Source of the DNA: Tenodera sinensis | Taxonomy: Eukaryota > Arthropoda > Insecta > Mantodea > Mantidae | DNA length: 64,000 nucleotides | Reading direction: 5' to 3' | Assembly (NCBI GenBank): GCA_030765045.1 | Contig: CM060967.1 | Coordinates: 121,639,934 to 121,703,933, forward strand | Part shown: positions 11,684-21,667 of the stretch, piece after piece | Position numbering within the stretch: position 1 is the first letter of the stretch | How the letters are laid out: every line of letters starts with the position of its first letter | Notes under the pieces: generated by a model | What the model was told of the DNA's origin: nothing | The model's database searches: none | Seen by the model: the letters and a program-made list of their open reading frames with translations, nothing else | Translations under genes and position numbers: made by a program

Positions 11684-12406
11684 ATGTTATTTTATTATTT
11701 CATAATAAAATAATGTAAATGTCTTGCCCGAAAGAAAAATTAAAAATTACTCCTGTATTTTGAATAATCGGCAACACTCCCATTATATACAATTTTCAAT
11801 TACACTGTTTTTGAAATTGGTTATTAACACATTTTCTCATTAATCTTTTTAACATGACAAACAATTATACACTTGACTTAACATTAATCCTTAAATACTA
11901 ATTACAATATGTTATGGTTTCTTCTGTGAAGCTTTTATATAAAGGTTAAATTTCAAGAGTCTTTCTTTATAGTTCCTTCTTTTAGTTCATGTTTGCTCAC
12001 TTCGCTCTCACTATCACTTGCACTGTGATTTTTCACTTTTGTTATTGTAACACATATATTTATATAAATCCATTACACTCTTCAGACAAATTCTTTCTTT
12101 GTCTTGCTGTGATAACTATCTATACATCTAAATATTTTAACAAATGTTTACAAAGTAAATATTCTGTTTTCTCTCTATGCAGAGATGAACAATTTAACAA
12201 TCTTTCTGAAGCTGTTATTGTGAGCTCTATACAATATATTTTTAGGCTCTTTGTAGTAGATAGCAATTCACATTCTGCATTTTTCATGAATATGTAAGTA
12301 CCTGACCAATATATGATTTTCAAGTAAGCTAACATTTACATTTTATCTCAAAGCTGATTGGGCGCCAATAGACAAATGACATTTCCAATTTTTCTTTTAC
12401 ATTAAA

Positions 12407-14104
12407 TCAAGGTTCCAAGGCACCACACGGTTTCTTGTATGGTCGAAGGAGTTGTTTATGCCATCTTCCCAGACATTTTTCATTTTTAACATCTTTTAAT
12501 TCATAGGTATGATAACCAAATTTTGATATAATTTCTGCAGGACCTTTATATAACAATTCCATCCTTTTGTTCCTACCTCGCAAGGCACTTGATAACTTAT
12601 GGTCTTTAACTAGTACCCAATCGCCTATCTTAGGTTCCCATTTATGTTTTCTACTCTTTTTCTTTAATTTTCGTTTCTCTGCCTTTTTCTTGATTCGTTC
12701 AAAAGCAATTTTCGCTCTTTCTTCTTCACTTAACTGAATGTCATTAATTTTCAGTGTTTTTGGTACCCCGATCAATATTGGTTCTGGTTCAATTCCTAAC
12801 ATTAATTTTATTGGTGCAAACCCAGTAGTTACATTAATGGTGTGATTGATAATCTTTTCTATCAATGGACAATATTTCACCCAATCCTTGTGATTATGAT
12901 GTGTAAGTACACGTAAATAAATTCCTACATCTCGGAGGACACGTTCTGTTGGATTCCCTGATGGAAAGTATGATGAACAATAATTTAGTTTTCTCGCATC
13001 TAATGTCACCCTAATCTTCCCATTGGCCTTATTTACAATACATAGGGGATTCACAAATTCTGAATTCGAAATCTCAATAACCTCATCTTCTAACATTGAC
13101 TTTATAACTGCATCTACCTCTTCTCTTATTGTACTAGGGATAGCTCTCGCTTTATGTGTAAAAGGTTTGATGGGTATCATCTCAAACGAATGAGTATAAA
13201 TATTACATTTACCAGGTTTCTCAGAGAATACTTCTTTATTTCGGATTAATATTTCAAACAGTTTATCCCTCTGTTGTTCATTTAGTTGATCAGCCTAAGT
13301 TACCTTTTCCCTCAACAATTCTTCTAAGTCTTCACTACTCTCCCTATCATAGTACCTAGTTGCATCAGAAACCCTCAAATTGTCTATGAAATCATTTTTA
13401 TCCCATTCTACATTTTCTTTATTATCGACACTGTACTCTTTGACATTTACTTCAGTTAATTCCATAGCTCCTACTTTAACATATTCTACAAAGAATGTAT
13501 CCCCTTGGATTTCTTCTTCCTCTTTTTCTCTTACAATAGTTTCTGAACTACTATCTTCCACAAAAGGCACTATAATGGTCTCATCTACAACTTTCATTTC
13601 TAGAATCATGTTTTTAAAATTCACCACAGCTTCCCAGGCATAAAGACAATCACAACCTATTATAATATCTGTTACAAGTCTTCCTACAATCAGAAATAAA
13701 ATTCCAAGTATTCTCCCATTTATTTCAATATTTATCATTGCTTGAAATTTTACTCTCTCTTTTCGTTTTCCCACAGCTAGCGAGCAATATATCCCATTAA
13801 CTGGTAAAGACATTACTTTAAAACCACTACTTTGTAAATTATCATAAAAATTTTGTGAGCATACTGTGCTATTTGATCCCGTATCTATAATTGCATTGTA
13901 TTGTTTTCCATTTACTCCAATTTTGATTTTAGGTGGATCTCCTACTTTTTCGTTTTCGTCGATTCTATTTTTCCATTCTCTTTTCTTTTGTATCATCATT
14001 TGCCTTCCAGGACTATTTATTTCCGAGTACTTATCACAATCATTACTAGGATACCCAGTTCTCACTGAAGGCGCGTTTGACCGGGTCTGGCGTTTCCCTG
14101 ATTT
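12407..14104 (-). pseudogene. pol remnant: protease, RT start, integrase end
   Basis: One minus-strand frame is open from 14104 to 12407 apart from one TAG at 13295-13297. The protease has the retropepsin signature IIDTGSNSTV and, downstream, IIIGCDCL. After the TAG, the RT N-terminus is recognisable (KPFTHKARAIP, then VNPLCIVNKANGKIRVTLDA). Near 12982 the frame passes directly into integrase: FPSGNPTERVL, whose Glu is the third residue of the DDE triad, followed by the C-terminal domain (IGDWVLVKDHKLS, LYKGPAEIISKFG). The deletion therefore removes the RT active site, RNase H, the integrase zinc finger and both catalytic Asp residues but leaves the frame intact. Confidence 0.88.
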
Positions 14105-16206
14105 TTAGGTACGGCTCCTGTACTATTTCCCGAATTGTTACTTCTGTTCTCCTGCATTAAATCGGGGTTACTTCCTACCATGTTTTTGACCGTGTTAATG
14201 GCCTCAACCATTTCCGCATTTTCGGGGGAATTTCGTCCATTTGAATACCTTTCTTCCTGTCTTGGTGACCTCGGTCTAAACTCATTATCTCCATTTGTCC
14301 AATACCCATCATTCGAATTTCTACTATGTCCAAAATAACGTCCCCGTCTACCTCGATCAAATCTATTTGTATTCATATAATTCACCCTTATATTTCTTCC
14401 CCTTTGATTACCATTTCTATTTTGGTGACGCCCTTCCTGGTTATATCTACCTTGATTTTCCCACCGGAATGATTCCATCCTTGGTATTGGTCCTTTATAT
14501 CTTTCCCTAATCTCACTTCTATTCTGATAATACTGTGCCCCTTGCCCGAAAGAATTTACAGTTTCTTTTCCTTCATATTTATTTCCAAATGCGTGTTTTG
14601 GCTTATTGACTTCTAAGGCTGATAATAATTCGATCATAGCTGCAATGCTATCGGGTCGGGCTATGATTAGGTAGTGTTGAAGCGTTTCCGGAAAATGTGG
14701 AGTAACTATATTTATTAGATCTTTTTCATCCAAGGGAGGATCCAACATCTTCGATTTTCTCGCTATTCTCATAAAATAGTTGACCATTGATTCCTCCAAT
14801 CTAGGATTAAATTTTCCATTGCTTAATTCAACTCTAATATTAGCCTGCCTACTAGCTCCCCAATATCTGGTTAAAAAGATGTTCCTAAAGGTCCTGTAGT
14901 CATTATTGTTACCCATAGAAAGGCCTAGCCAATTGGCAGCATTACCCTTTAGACATTTTCTTACTATCACCATCTTGTACTCCTCTGGTATACGTTTCAC
15001 CGTGAAGTACTCTTGTAACCCTTCTAAAAAGGTTTTAGGATCATCTGAATCTTCATTTTCAAAAACTGGAGGTGTCATTTCATTTAAGACATGGTTAGGC
15101 CAATGTAAATTTGAATTGTCACCTATCCCTGAGCTATTTCCGAGATCAGAATGGGAATTACTGTTACCTCTATTTTGCATCGAAATGTCAGCTGATACAC
15201 CTGGTATTGCCTCGTTTCTTGCAACTTCATTACTAAGATTGTTGTGATTACATGCATTTTCATTTAATTTCAAATTTTCTAAGGCCTCTTTTACCTGAGT
15301 AATTTCTGTTACTACCCCTTTTATTTGGTCTGTAACATCCTCCAAATTTCTAGCCTGCCTTTCATTTTCTACATCAGATCTTTCTATTCTAACTTTACAC
15401 CCCTGTAACCCTTCTCTAATTTCTTCCCTTTGTTTGTCTAATCTATATGTTACTTTTTCCCTTTCTTTATCTAATTTTTCACTCACTTGTTGACCTAATT
15501 TCTTTTCAGAATTCTTTACTTCTTGCCTTATTGTCTCTAATTCTCCCTTAACCTGTTCTACCTGTTCTCTATTTTCTTTTACTTCACTACTAACTTTATT
15601 AATTTCCTCCCTAACTTCTTCCCTAAAGGTTTCGAAAGCTCTCTTCTGATTTTCCAATTGCATTCCCAATTCCTGTTGTCCCTTCTCTACTTTCTGTCCT
15701 AACTCTTTACTATTTTCATCTATCTTTTGACTTAACTCTGTTCTTAATTCTTTACTATTTTCATCTATCTTTTTACTTAACTCTGTATTCATCTTTTCCA
15801 CTGTTCTTAATTCTTTACTATTTTCATCTATCTTTCGACTTAACTCTGTACTCATCTTTTCCACTGTTCTTAATTCTTTACTATTTTCATCTATCTTTTG
15901 ACTTAACTCTGTACTCATCTTTTTCATTATCGTTTGAAACATATTCTCTATTTCTGACATAAATGCTGGCCTTTCTAAATTACTACTAAACATTTCTGAA
16001 CTACCTCTAGGTGTTTCTCTAACGTTCTGATCTTCTACTTCTTGGCATATTCTGCTACCAATTACATTCCGATTAAATTCTTCCATCCTACTTACACTTT
16101 TCTCAATTTCCGGACTTTCAAAACCTAAAAAATCAGTGTCACTGTCTTCCATTTCTAAGCTATTTACATGTGTTTTTCTACTCACCAAAATTTTCAATAT
16201 TTTCAC
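14062..16206 (-). CDS. gag of the gypsy-type element, with coiled-coil repeats
   Basis: 714 residues; a second possible start is MEDSDTDF at 16152. Residues about 90-160 hold tandem copies of a 21-residue unit (KMSTELSRKIDENSKELRT type), three heptads long, followed by a further long charged coiled coil. Then comes the retrotransposon Gag capsid-like region (FLEGLQEYFTVKRIPEEYK, AANWLGLS, FRNIFLTRYW). The C-terminus has no CCHC zinc knuckle; it is instead rich in Arg, Gly, Asn and Gln (GRHQNRNGNQRGRN), which probably does the RNA binding. The frame is intact. Pol lies in the -1 frame and overlaps its last 43 bases. Confidence 0.85.
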   Translation of the reverse strand: MKILKILVSRKTHVNSLEMEDSDTDFLGFESPEIEKSVSRMEEFNRNVIGSRICQEVEDQNVRETPRGSSEMFSSNLERPAFMSEIENMFQTIMKKMSTELSQKIDENSKELRTVEKMSTELSRKIDENSKELRTVEKMNTELSKKIDENSKELRTELSQKIDENSKELGQKVEKGQQELGMQLENQKRAFETFREEVREEINKVSSEVKENREQVEQVKGELETIRQEVKNSEKKLGQQVSEKLDKEREKVTYRLDKQREEIREGLQGCKVRIERSDVENERQARNLEDVTDQIKGVVTEITQVKEALENLKLNENACNHNNLSNEVARNEAIPGVSADISMQNRGNSNSHSDLGNSSGIGDNSNLHWPNHVLNEMTPPVFENEDSDDPKTFLEGLQEYFTVKRIPEEYKMVIVRKCLKGNAANWLGLSMGNNNDYRTFRNIFLTRYWGASRQANIRVELSNGKFNPRLEESMVNYFMRIARKSKMLDPPLDEKDLINIVTPHFPETLQHYLIIARPDSIAAMIELLSALEVNKPKHAFGNKYEGKETVNSFGQGAQYYQNRSEIRERYKGPIPRMESFRWENQGRYNQEGRHQNRNGNQRGRNIRVNYMNTNRFDRGRRGRYFGHSRNSNDGYWTNGDNEFRPRSPRQEERYSNGRNSPENAEMVEAINTVKNMVGSNPDLMQENRSNNSGNSTGAVPKNQGNARPGQTRLQ
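14092..14098 (-). promoter_or_regulatory. -1 ribosomal frameshift heptamer GGGAAAC
   Basis: In the gag frame the sequence reads CAG GGA AAC, giving the classical slippery form X XXY YYZ as G GGA AAC. It lies inside the only window (14104-14062) where gag and the -1 pol frame are both open, which is the position needed to make Gag-Pol. A downstream stem or pseudoknot was not established. Confidence 0.75.
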
Positions 16207-16335
16207 TATTTCACTTTAACTGCACTTAAACTTGTTCACTACACGTTTCACAGATGTTGACACGCTGGGCACCTTCTTGTCTGCTGGTTCGATGCTGATC
16301 TGGTCGTCTTGGGGGGTTGGTCCATTCTTTCGGGG

Positions 16336-16353
16336 CCACACGCTGGGATGCCA
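16336..16353 (-). other. tRNA primer binding site
   Basis: On the minus strand TGGCATCCCAGCGTGTGG starts three bases inside the 5' LTR. It begins TGG, as required to pair with a tRNA 3' CCA. The primer tRNA could not be named with confidence; a Lys-like tRNA is the closest I can suggest. Confidence 0.7.
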
Positions 16354-16356
16354 ATT

Positions 16357-17143
16357 TGAAGCTGTAAAATCGTTGTGTCCTAGTTATTGCCTCGCCATTT
16401 GAAGCTGAAGTCGTTGGTGACGTGACGTTGCCCTTCGATGTAGCTCGCCCCGGCTAGTTCTGCATAAGATCTCTTTATCTCGGGTTTGCGTAAGTGTAAT
16501 GGACAACCCAAGAACAACTTTATATATTGTTTATTTTCTTTTTTTTTTTAATATTTTCAGGAGTTATGCCGAAAATATTTGTATCTGTAGAGGCATCGCC
16601 ATCACATCCGCGCAGCACGAACTCCCGTACTGGTCTCTGGTTGAGTACTGACTAGACGCTTCTCTCTTACCCACGCTAAGAAAACCGTTCGCTCCATTTG
16701 AATGTCATGACGTCATCCAAGAAAGCCTCGTATCCAAAATGCTATTTCCTTTTCCCGCAATTTAGAAATGTCCCTTTCTATTATAACATGTTCTTTTATG
16801 AATTTCAAATATATAATTACTTTTTTAGGATTAAACGATGTTTACTTTATATTTTATTAGATATCTCGCGCGACTTTTAAGGTTTGTAGAACTGACTTTC
16901 GAACGTGTATTTAAACTATGTGGTATGACGTCATGACTCGTTAATTTCAAACCAATAATGCGTTTATTCTACAAATTTAACGACTATTATTTACTCATAT
17001 CTTGCTCACCTTACAACACTTCCTGCTATATTATCTATTTATGTTATTACTCAATATTTATCGCAAATCTCATATCCGGCAATTAAATTAAAACGTGTCT
17101 TTTTCAAAAGCCCATTCGATCGGAAATCTAAATTTCGGTATCA
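16357..17143 (-). repeat. 5' LTR of the gypsy-type element
   Basis: 787 bases, identical to 10885-11670 except in a homopolymer (11 T + 2 A here, 9 T + 3 A there). Confidence 0.93.
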
Positions 17144-17147
17144 ATAC

Positions 17148-17577
17148 CCTGGGATAATATGATCCCCATCTTCCCAGGAGGCGCAAAAGCTATCGTTTAC
17201 CCAAGGATGTCTTGGGCTAATTTGCTTCGCTGCTTCCTCATTTCACCAAACATTCCAATGCATTCGGTTTCTCGCTAAATTGACACTGCTTGACTTGCTG
17301 GTTAGACAAGCTGACCTTTGCTAAGTGAGCAGAGGGGAATGGGTGCCCCAGGATGGGTAGACATTCTAACTGGCACTCATATCCCTAGTCTATAGCAAGA
17401 GAGAGTAACCAATCATCACCATTGGCTGACACTGACAAAAATAGCTTGTATAATGACTACATCTTTCATACCTCACGGGTAAATCCATACTAAATGGATA
17501 GGTACCGTGGGCATATATCCCGCTCGGGTAAACCCGAGCGACCTGATTTGGCTCTTGGCTCTTGGCTCTTGGCTCTT
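17148..17577 (+). other. 3' end of the Jockey element: ORF2 tail, 3' UTR, GGCTCTT tail
   Basis: The first bases complete ORF2. The 3' UTR (17221-17549) is unremarkable apart from CGCTCGGGTAAACCCGAGCG at 17521-17540, a perfect 8-base-stem hairpin just before the tail. The tail is exactly four GGCTCTT units, followed at once by the target duplication 17578-17588. Confidence 0.85.
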
Positions 17578-17909
17578 GTGGATTGAACCCGGTCGTCCGC
17601 ACCAGAAGCAAAGGCGCTACCAACTGCGCTACGGAAGCGGTCATTTTTTAAAGATATTAAACTTAAATACTGACTAGTTTTTAACCGATTTCGTTTTTGA
17701 GTTATGCTGTTTACATGCACAGGGATTTTTTTTAGAAATGCTATTTTTTTTTTTGTTTTTTTTGTTTTGTTTTGTTTTTTTTTTTTTTTTTATTTTTTTT
17801 TTGTTTCAGGGGGCCTGAAACATATATTTCCGGTGAAATCTCGACATCAAAATTTTGGGTCGGACATAGTACTTCCCCTACCTACTATACGTAGTAGAGA
17901 AAGTAAAAA

Positions 17910-18639
17910 GGTCGTAATTTTGGGAGATTTCAAAGAGACTTGCACTATATTTTTCCTGATGTTTTATCTCATGTTGGAAATAAAGTGGTAAACATGTTGT
18001 AGCAATGGAACTGTCTACGATCTCATATTTATAGTGGGTAACGAACCAGAGATACTAGCTACAAGAATACAAATGAAGGTATTTGCTGTACTGACTGATA
18101 AGGATGTGGGGAACCCATATAATTTTATCAGACGTTCATTCTCAGAAACTTGCATTTATGTGCGAGGTTTCTGGAACAGCAATCCTTTGCGACATTGTGT
18201 GTGTTTTATTCTTTACGTTCTCCTTTTGTAACAGAAGGGCCAACAAGAGCAGTTAACATTCATCTCGAGGGTAGTGGTTTGACGTGCAAAGGAGCTTTTG
18301 TATTACAGACGTGACATAGAAATAAAATGCTCTAGGACGAAGCAAAACTGTATATAGGATAGTGTGCAGCATTCAGTTTTCATGATAAAATCACAAAATA
18401 TGTGTGCTTACGTCCCTACAGTCTTTTATTTTTACGATCGACCAAATAGGAGCATTTATATGTGGATTGTTGATGCGCTATTTTCTTCCAACAACCCAGA
18501 AAACAACATTTAGACTCGATGTTTCCTGTAACTAAGTTATTTTTGTTTCTTGATTTGGAAACAATGTGATAGTATTGAACAATATACTGGTTGTTAGCAG
18601 TGTAAATGCAGATATTATGATAAATGGTATCTTTGACTC
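17910..18639. other. unassigned intronic stretch
   Basis: No coding or repeat family recognised. It lies downstream of the 21021-21146 exon on the gene's strand, hence intronic by inference. Confidence 0.35.
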
Positions 18640-19130
18640 AATGTGACATATGTCCTACATCGTACTTTTAACCCTGTCCACTCTGCTACACAAAGATTAG
18701 CTAGCAAGCCCCACCGCCGCTATTACATATCTACCTCACAAAACCGGTCAGTCCCTCAATTTGTGTCAGTGGCGGAATCTGTCGCATAACAAAGTAAAAA
18801 GATACTTTAAAGCCGAATAGGAACCTTAGTAGTTTTGTACTAAAAATAAAGAATTGTTTGCTATGCCAAAAGAAAATGTGCCTGACGTAATCACAATGAC
18901 GTCATTACAAAATCAATTGCACTGTGTTTCTATTCGGTCCCGGCACTGCACGACTTTAAAATTAACCTGTTTGTGCATACCTGTCTATCCTAAACAAACG
19001 GAACCAGAAAAGAGAAGTGGCCTGCATTTGGTAAGTGCAGAGGGTAAATACACCATTGCATTCCTCTCACACCTCTTCCCCATGCCTACTACATATGCAT
19101 CGACTTCGATGTGTTAGTTTTCTCTCCTTC
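18640..19130 (+). repeat. Dispersed repeat R2, copy 1
   Basis: Shares order and sequence with 59245-59690 and, inverted, with 42995-43200: GTCCACTCTGCTACAC, TATCTACCTCA, GTGTCAGTGGCGGAAT, AAGATACTTTAAAGCCGAAT. In this copy and the 59-kb copy the similarity continues some 250 bases further, to CTGTTCCCCATG/CTCTTCCCCATG. No TIRs, tRNA boxes or coding frame were found. Confidence 0.65.
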
Positions 19131-20525
19131 TAACACTTTTTTCACAAAACAATATCATAGTTTACTTCCTGATTTGGTCGTAAGTGCGCCACAACGCCTG
19201 TCATATTCACTATCACACTTCAATTCGTGATCTACTAGCGTAGGCAGGTAGTGCGAGATCATTATTTCATAGTTAAGTTATAATTATATACGTACCTGAA
19301 GGAAGTCTCAAACTTTAAAATTGGACAAGCACGAACAAAATGACGGTAATGCTAAATAAGCTGAAGAATAATGTACAATTTTGACTAAACTCTACAAAAA
19401 CTAAAATAAAAATAATGTATGGCTATTATAATACTAGCCTTGGCTCATATTCTTACACGAATACAATTACATGTAAACACGAAACGCAGACATAAAAATT
19501 AATGACTCTGTTGATAACCTAAGAAAGGAGTTTAGAGGTCGTACAATTTTGCATTTTCCACTTTTAATTAAAATTAGATCAATGTAAGACTCTTCACAGC
19601 ACTCTAAAGTCTACAGGATGTTCCTGGACTTGGCTTTGGTTCCAGCATGAGAATCATTTTCAATCCATAATTCAAGTAGTTATTGTAGAAGTAAGGTTAT
19701 AGGGTGCACAATTATTTAGTTCATAAGCGCCCTGACTAAAACCTTAAGATCAATTGTATAGTGTTTTCTTAAGTAAACAGATATGTTGATTCAAGATTTC
19801 AAAATGCTGTCATAGTGTCCTTTATCACTAAAATAAACTATTAATTTACAATACGACTGTAGTGTTTGGTTTTTTATTTCATTGCTTCTTTATTTACTTA
19901 TTTATTACAATTCATGCGATTGCAGGCAAATTTAATCCCATCATCTAAGCGTTCTGTTACACCGCTCCTTTTACAGTCCATTCGTACTTTTTTTGGCCAG
20001 AGCTTAACAGACGGGGAAGAGGTTAAGGTTACTTAACCTTCCCACTACGTCAGGTGGTCGAGTGTCAGGCGTGAGCAGTTGTAATATCATCCTTACTATG
20101 CAATATGACCGGGAACTTTGTTCCCAGTATCTATGTGGCTTAAAATTGCTTTGACGCGATTGTAAATGAGAATCTTGAATATATAAGCCAGAGAAGATAT
20201 CAAAGACCTCCCGCAATATTATCTATGCTAGAGTCAGTTTTATTATTGAGATTTTCCTCATTTTGCACATTTATGCGTGGTATCTCTCACAGTGTTTGTC
20301 ACACAGTTCAGATACACAATCTTCGCTTACTTGGCGGAATTCCTTGCTTTGGCAGAATCTGTGATGAAATTTATGTGTGACGTAGCTCGTAGTTTGCTTG
20401 TTTTCACTCTCGTGCTATTATGTCGTCCGTGGAGCCAGATGACATTGCACTTTGCGGTTAAGATTTGAGTTGCATTCTCGTAGGACTTGGTGTTTAGCGG
20501 CCATGATATCGTCGATGAGGTGGTT
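19131..20525. other. unassigned intronic stretch
   Basis: AT-rich; no splice-bounded frame, repeat or RNA recognised. I looked here in particular for the missing second half of PDZ2 and did not find it. Confidence 0.35.
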
Positions 20526-20954
20526 CTATTTGGTTAATACATACGCTAGCCTTGAAGGTGCTGACTTCCCGATGCTTAGAATCCCTTTCATGTAGCGGTA
20601 GCGGGCGTTGACTCTTTCTGTTGTTATCAGATCGCCGAGAGTGAGCTTTTCCCAGATGATACTGACCTGATAGGCTGCTATTGTGATATGGCTCTCCTGA
20701 ACAGTAACATTGCTGTATCCATTGTTGGAGTTCTTGGATGTGGTAGATGAAATTAATGTAACATTAACAGTAGTTCTCTGAAGATGTATCGCCGTCATAC
20801 ACACACATACCTTTACGTAGCAATAGAAGAAAATTGTATAGCCTTTCAACTTTACATAACAATGGAAGGTTACCGTTATTGCTTCTTGAGGAAGGCGTGG
20901 CTGGAGGTAATCATTTGCAAACTCCTGCTGGAACTCGAAATACCAGTAGTGCAA
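20526..20954 (-). CDS. Unidentified 142-codon frame
   Basis: Longer than expected by chance in this AT-rich region. The C-terminal half looks coding in composition (YQVSIIWEKLTLGDLITTER, then RYRYMKGILSIGKSAPSRL), and a possible continuation follows past the stop (DDIMAAKHQVLREC). I do not recognise the family with confidence. It could be a retroelement remnant or an unknown exon; it is not the missing PDZ2 half. It lies 67 bases from the whirlin-like exon, on the same strand. Confidence 0.25.
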   Translation of the reverse strand: MHYWYFEFQQEFANDYLQPRLPQEAITVTFHCYVKLKGYTIFFYCYVKVCVCMTAIHLQRTTVNVTLISSTTSKNSNNGYSNVTVQESHITIAAYQVSIIWEKLTLGDLITTERVNARYRYMKGILSIGKSAPSRLAYVLTK

Positions 20955-21020
20955 GACTAATTGTCCTAATGCCTCTTATCTTGTGGAACAACTCCATGTT
21001 AACGAAAATGTACTACTTAC

Positions 21021-21146
21021 CATGAGACCAGCTCGATCCGCTACCGAGTCCTTGTCTACTCCTGTGATGAAGATTCCTAGGTTGTACTCCACACCACCTC
21101 TGATCATAAGTCCCAAACTCTGTCCTGGTTCTATACTGAGCTCCAC
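21021..21146 (-). CDS. whirlin/dyschronic-like gene, exon with first half of PDZ2
   Basis: Minus-strand exon of 126 bases (42 codons, phase 0/0). The acceptor TTTTGTTTTATAG ends at 21147 and the donor is GTAAGT at 21020-21015. It encodes VELSIEPGQSLGLMIRGG, with the PDZ carboxylate-binding loop SLGLMIRGG, then VEYNLGIFITGVDKDSVADR. This matches what I know of the second PDZ domain of whirlin and of Drosophila dyschronic, scaffold proteins of sensory and neuronal cells. The protein joins in frame to the exon at 56432-56725, which ends RIRK. It is too short to have been found as an open frame alone. The rest of PDZ2 must be encoded further left. Confidence 0.88.
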
Positions 21147-21667
21147 CTATAAAACAAAACACATGCTCACATAATTGAGTTCACTAAATAACTCTCCAGA
21201 AATATCGTTTGTAAAACTGTGATTTGAAATGAGTCAAGTCACCCGCTGATCTTCAAATCTCTTTACTGTACTTCTACAAATTACGACAATATACAATCTG
21301 TAACAAAATTGTTTTGACTCAACAAATACTGGAAATAAAGCCGAAAGTTACAGTTTTCTTTTGTGGGAAAGAAGGTATAAAAGCAATAGGCTGTAGGGGT
21401 TTGATGTATTAATAAAAGGTACCCATAACTTGATGTCAGTGCTCAGTGAAGATTTTGAAAAGAGTGTGTTTGTAAGTTGTAACTATAACGAAATAAATTG
21501 TCTTAATACAGGGTGATCAGCACAGAGCAGAACAGATTCAACAGTTTTCAGGCGCCTGCCGGTGAAGCGCGAGTTGAAGTCTGCAAACATGGCATGTATT
21601 CGTTAATTAGTGCGATAGAATGTGCATTAAGTGAAATGACCCCATTTCGATACTGGTATCGAGTATG

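Larger units (their letters stand above)
10885..17143 (-). mobile_element. Ty3/gypsy-type LTR retrotransposon with internal pol deletion
   Basis: A 6,259-base element read on the minus strand. LTRs of 786 and 787 bases begin TG and end CA and differ only in a T/A homopolymer tract, so the insertion is young. The 4-base duplication ATAC flanks it (10881-10884, 17144-17147). Gene order is gag, protease, RT fragment, integrase fragment; RT before integrase fits Ty3/gypsy, not copia. No env-like frame. Most of RT, all RNase H and most of the integrase core are deleted, so it could move only with help from a complete relative. Confidence 0.9.
6164..17577 (+). mobile_element. Full-length Jockey-type LINE, interrupted by an LTR element
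   Basis: The element is 5,151 bases once the LTR insertion (10885-17143) and one 4-base duplication are set aside, a normal full length for Jockey. Order: 5' UTR of 412 bases, ORF1 (Gag-like), ORF2 (endonuclease + reverse transcriptase), 3' UTR, and a tail of four GGCTCTT units (17550-17577) in place of poly(A). It is flanked by an 11-base perfect target duplication. ORF1 is open; ORF2 has a stop in the endonuclease, a stop near the end and the LTR insertion, so this copy is dead. Confidence 0.92.
5887..17640 (-). repeat. tRNA-derived SINE (family D) split by the Jockey insertion
   Basis: The SINE lies in minus orientation. Its tRNA-like head is 17640-17578, with A box TAGCGCAGTTGGTAGCGC and B box GGTTCAATCC. 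The body continues at 6163 and runs down to the conserved end at 5887 (CTTCACGGGCTGTTGCGCT type, minus strand). Only about 327 bases belong to the SINE; the rest is the Jockey element. The insertion lies inside the B box, so the Pol III promoter of this copy is broken. A second, 5'-truncated copy is at 36253-36418. Confidence 0.8.
5229..17909 (+). repeat. Family M copy M3, host of the nested insertions
   Basis: Left part 5229-5886 runs from TGATGTGTTGCACTCACATG into the GTAAAGGATACTGCAGGGT segment. The right part, 17641-17909, picks up at the matching consensus position (AAAGATATTAAACTTAAATA) and ends with GTAGTAGAGAAAGTAAAA. Everything between is later insertion: a SINE, a Jockey LINE and an LTR element. 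Removing them restores one plus-orientation M copy. The two M pieces share an imperfect repeat of about 20-25 bases at the SINE junctions, consistent with a decayed SINE target duplication. Confidence 0.8.

Noticed and set aside
20526..20954. Second half of whirlin PDZ2
   Set aside because: LGDLITTE superficially resembles the PDZ VGDQI segment, but nothing before or after fits a PDZ domain and no acceptor site precedes it.
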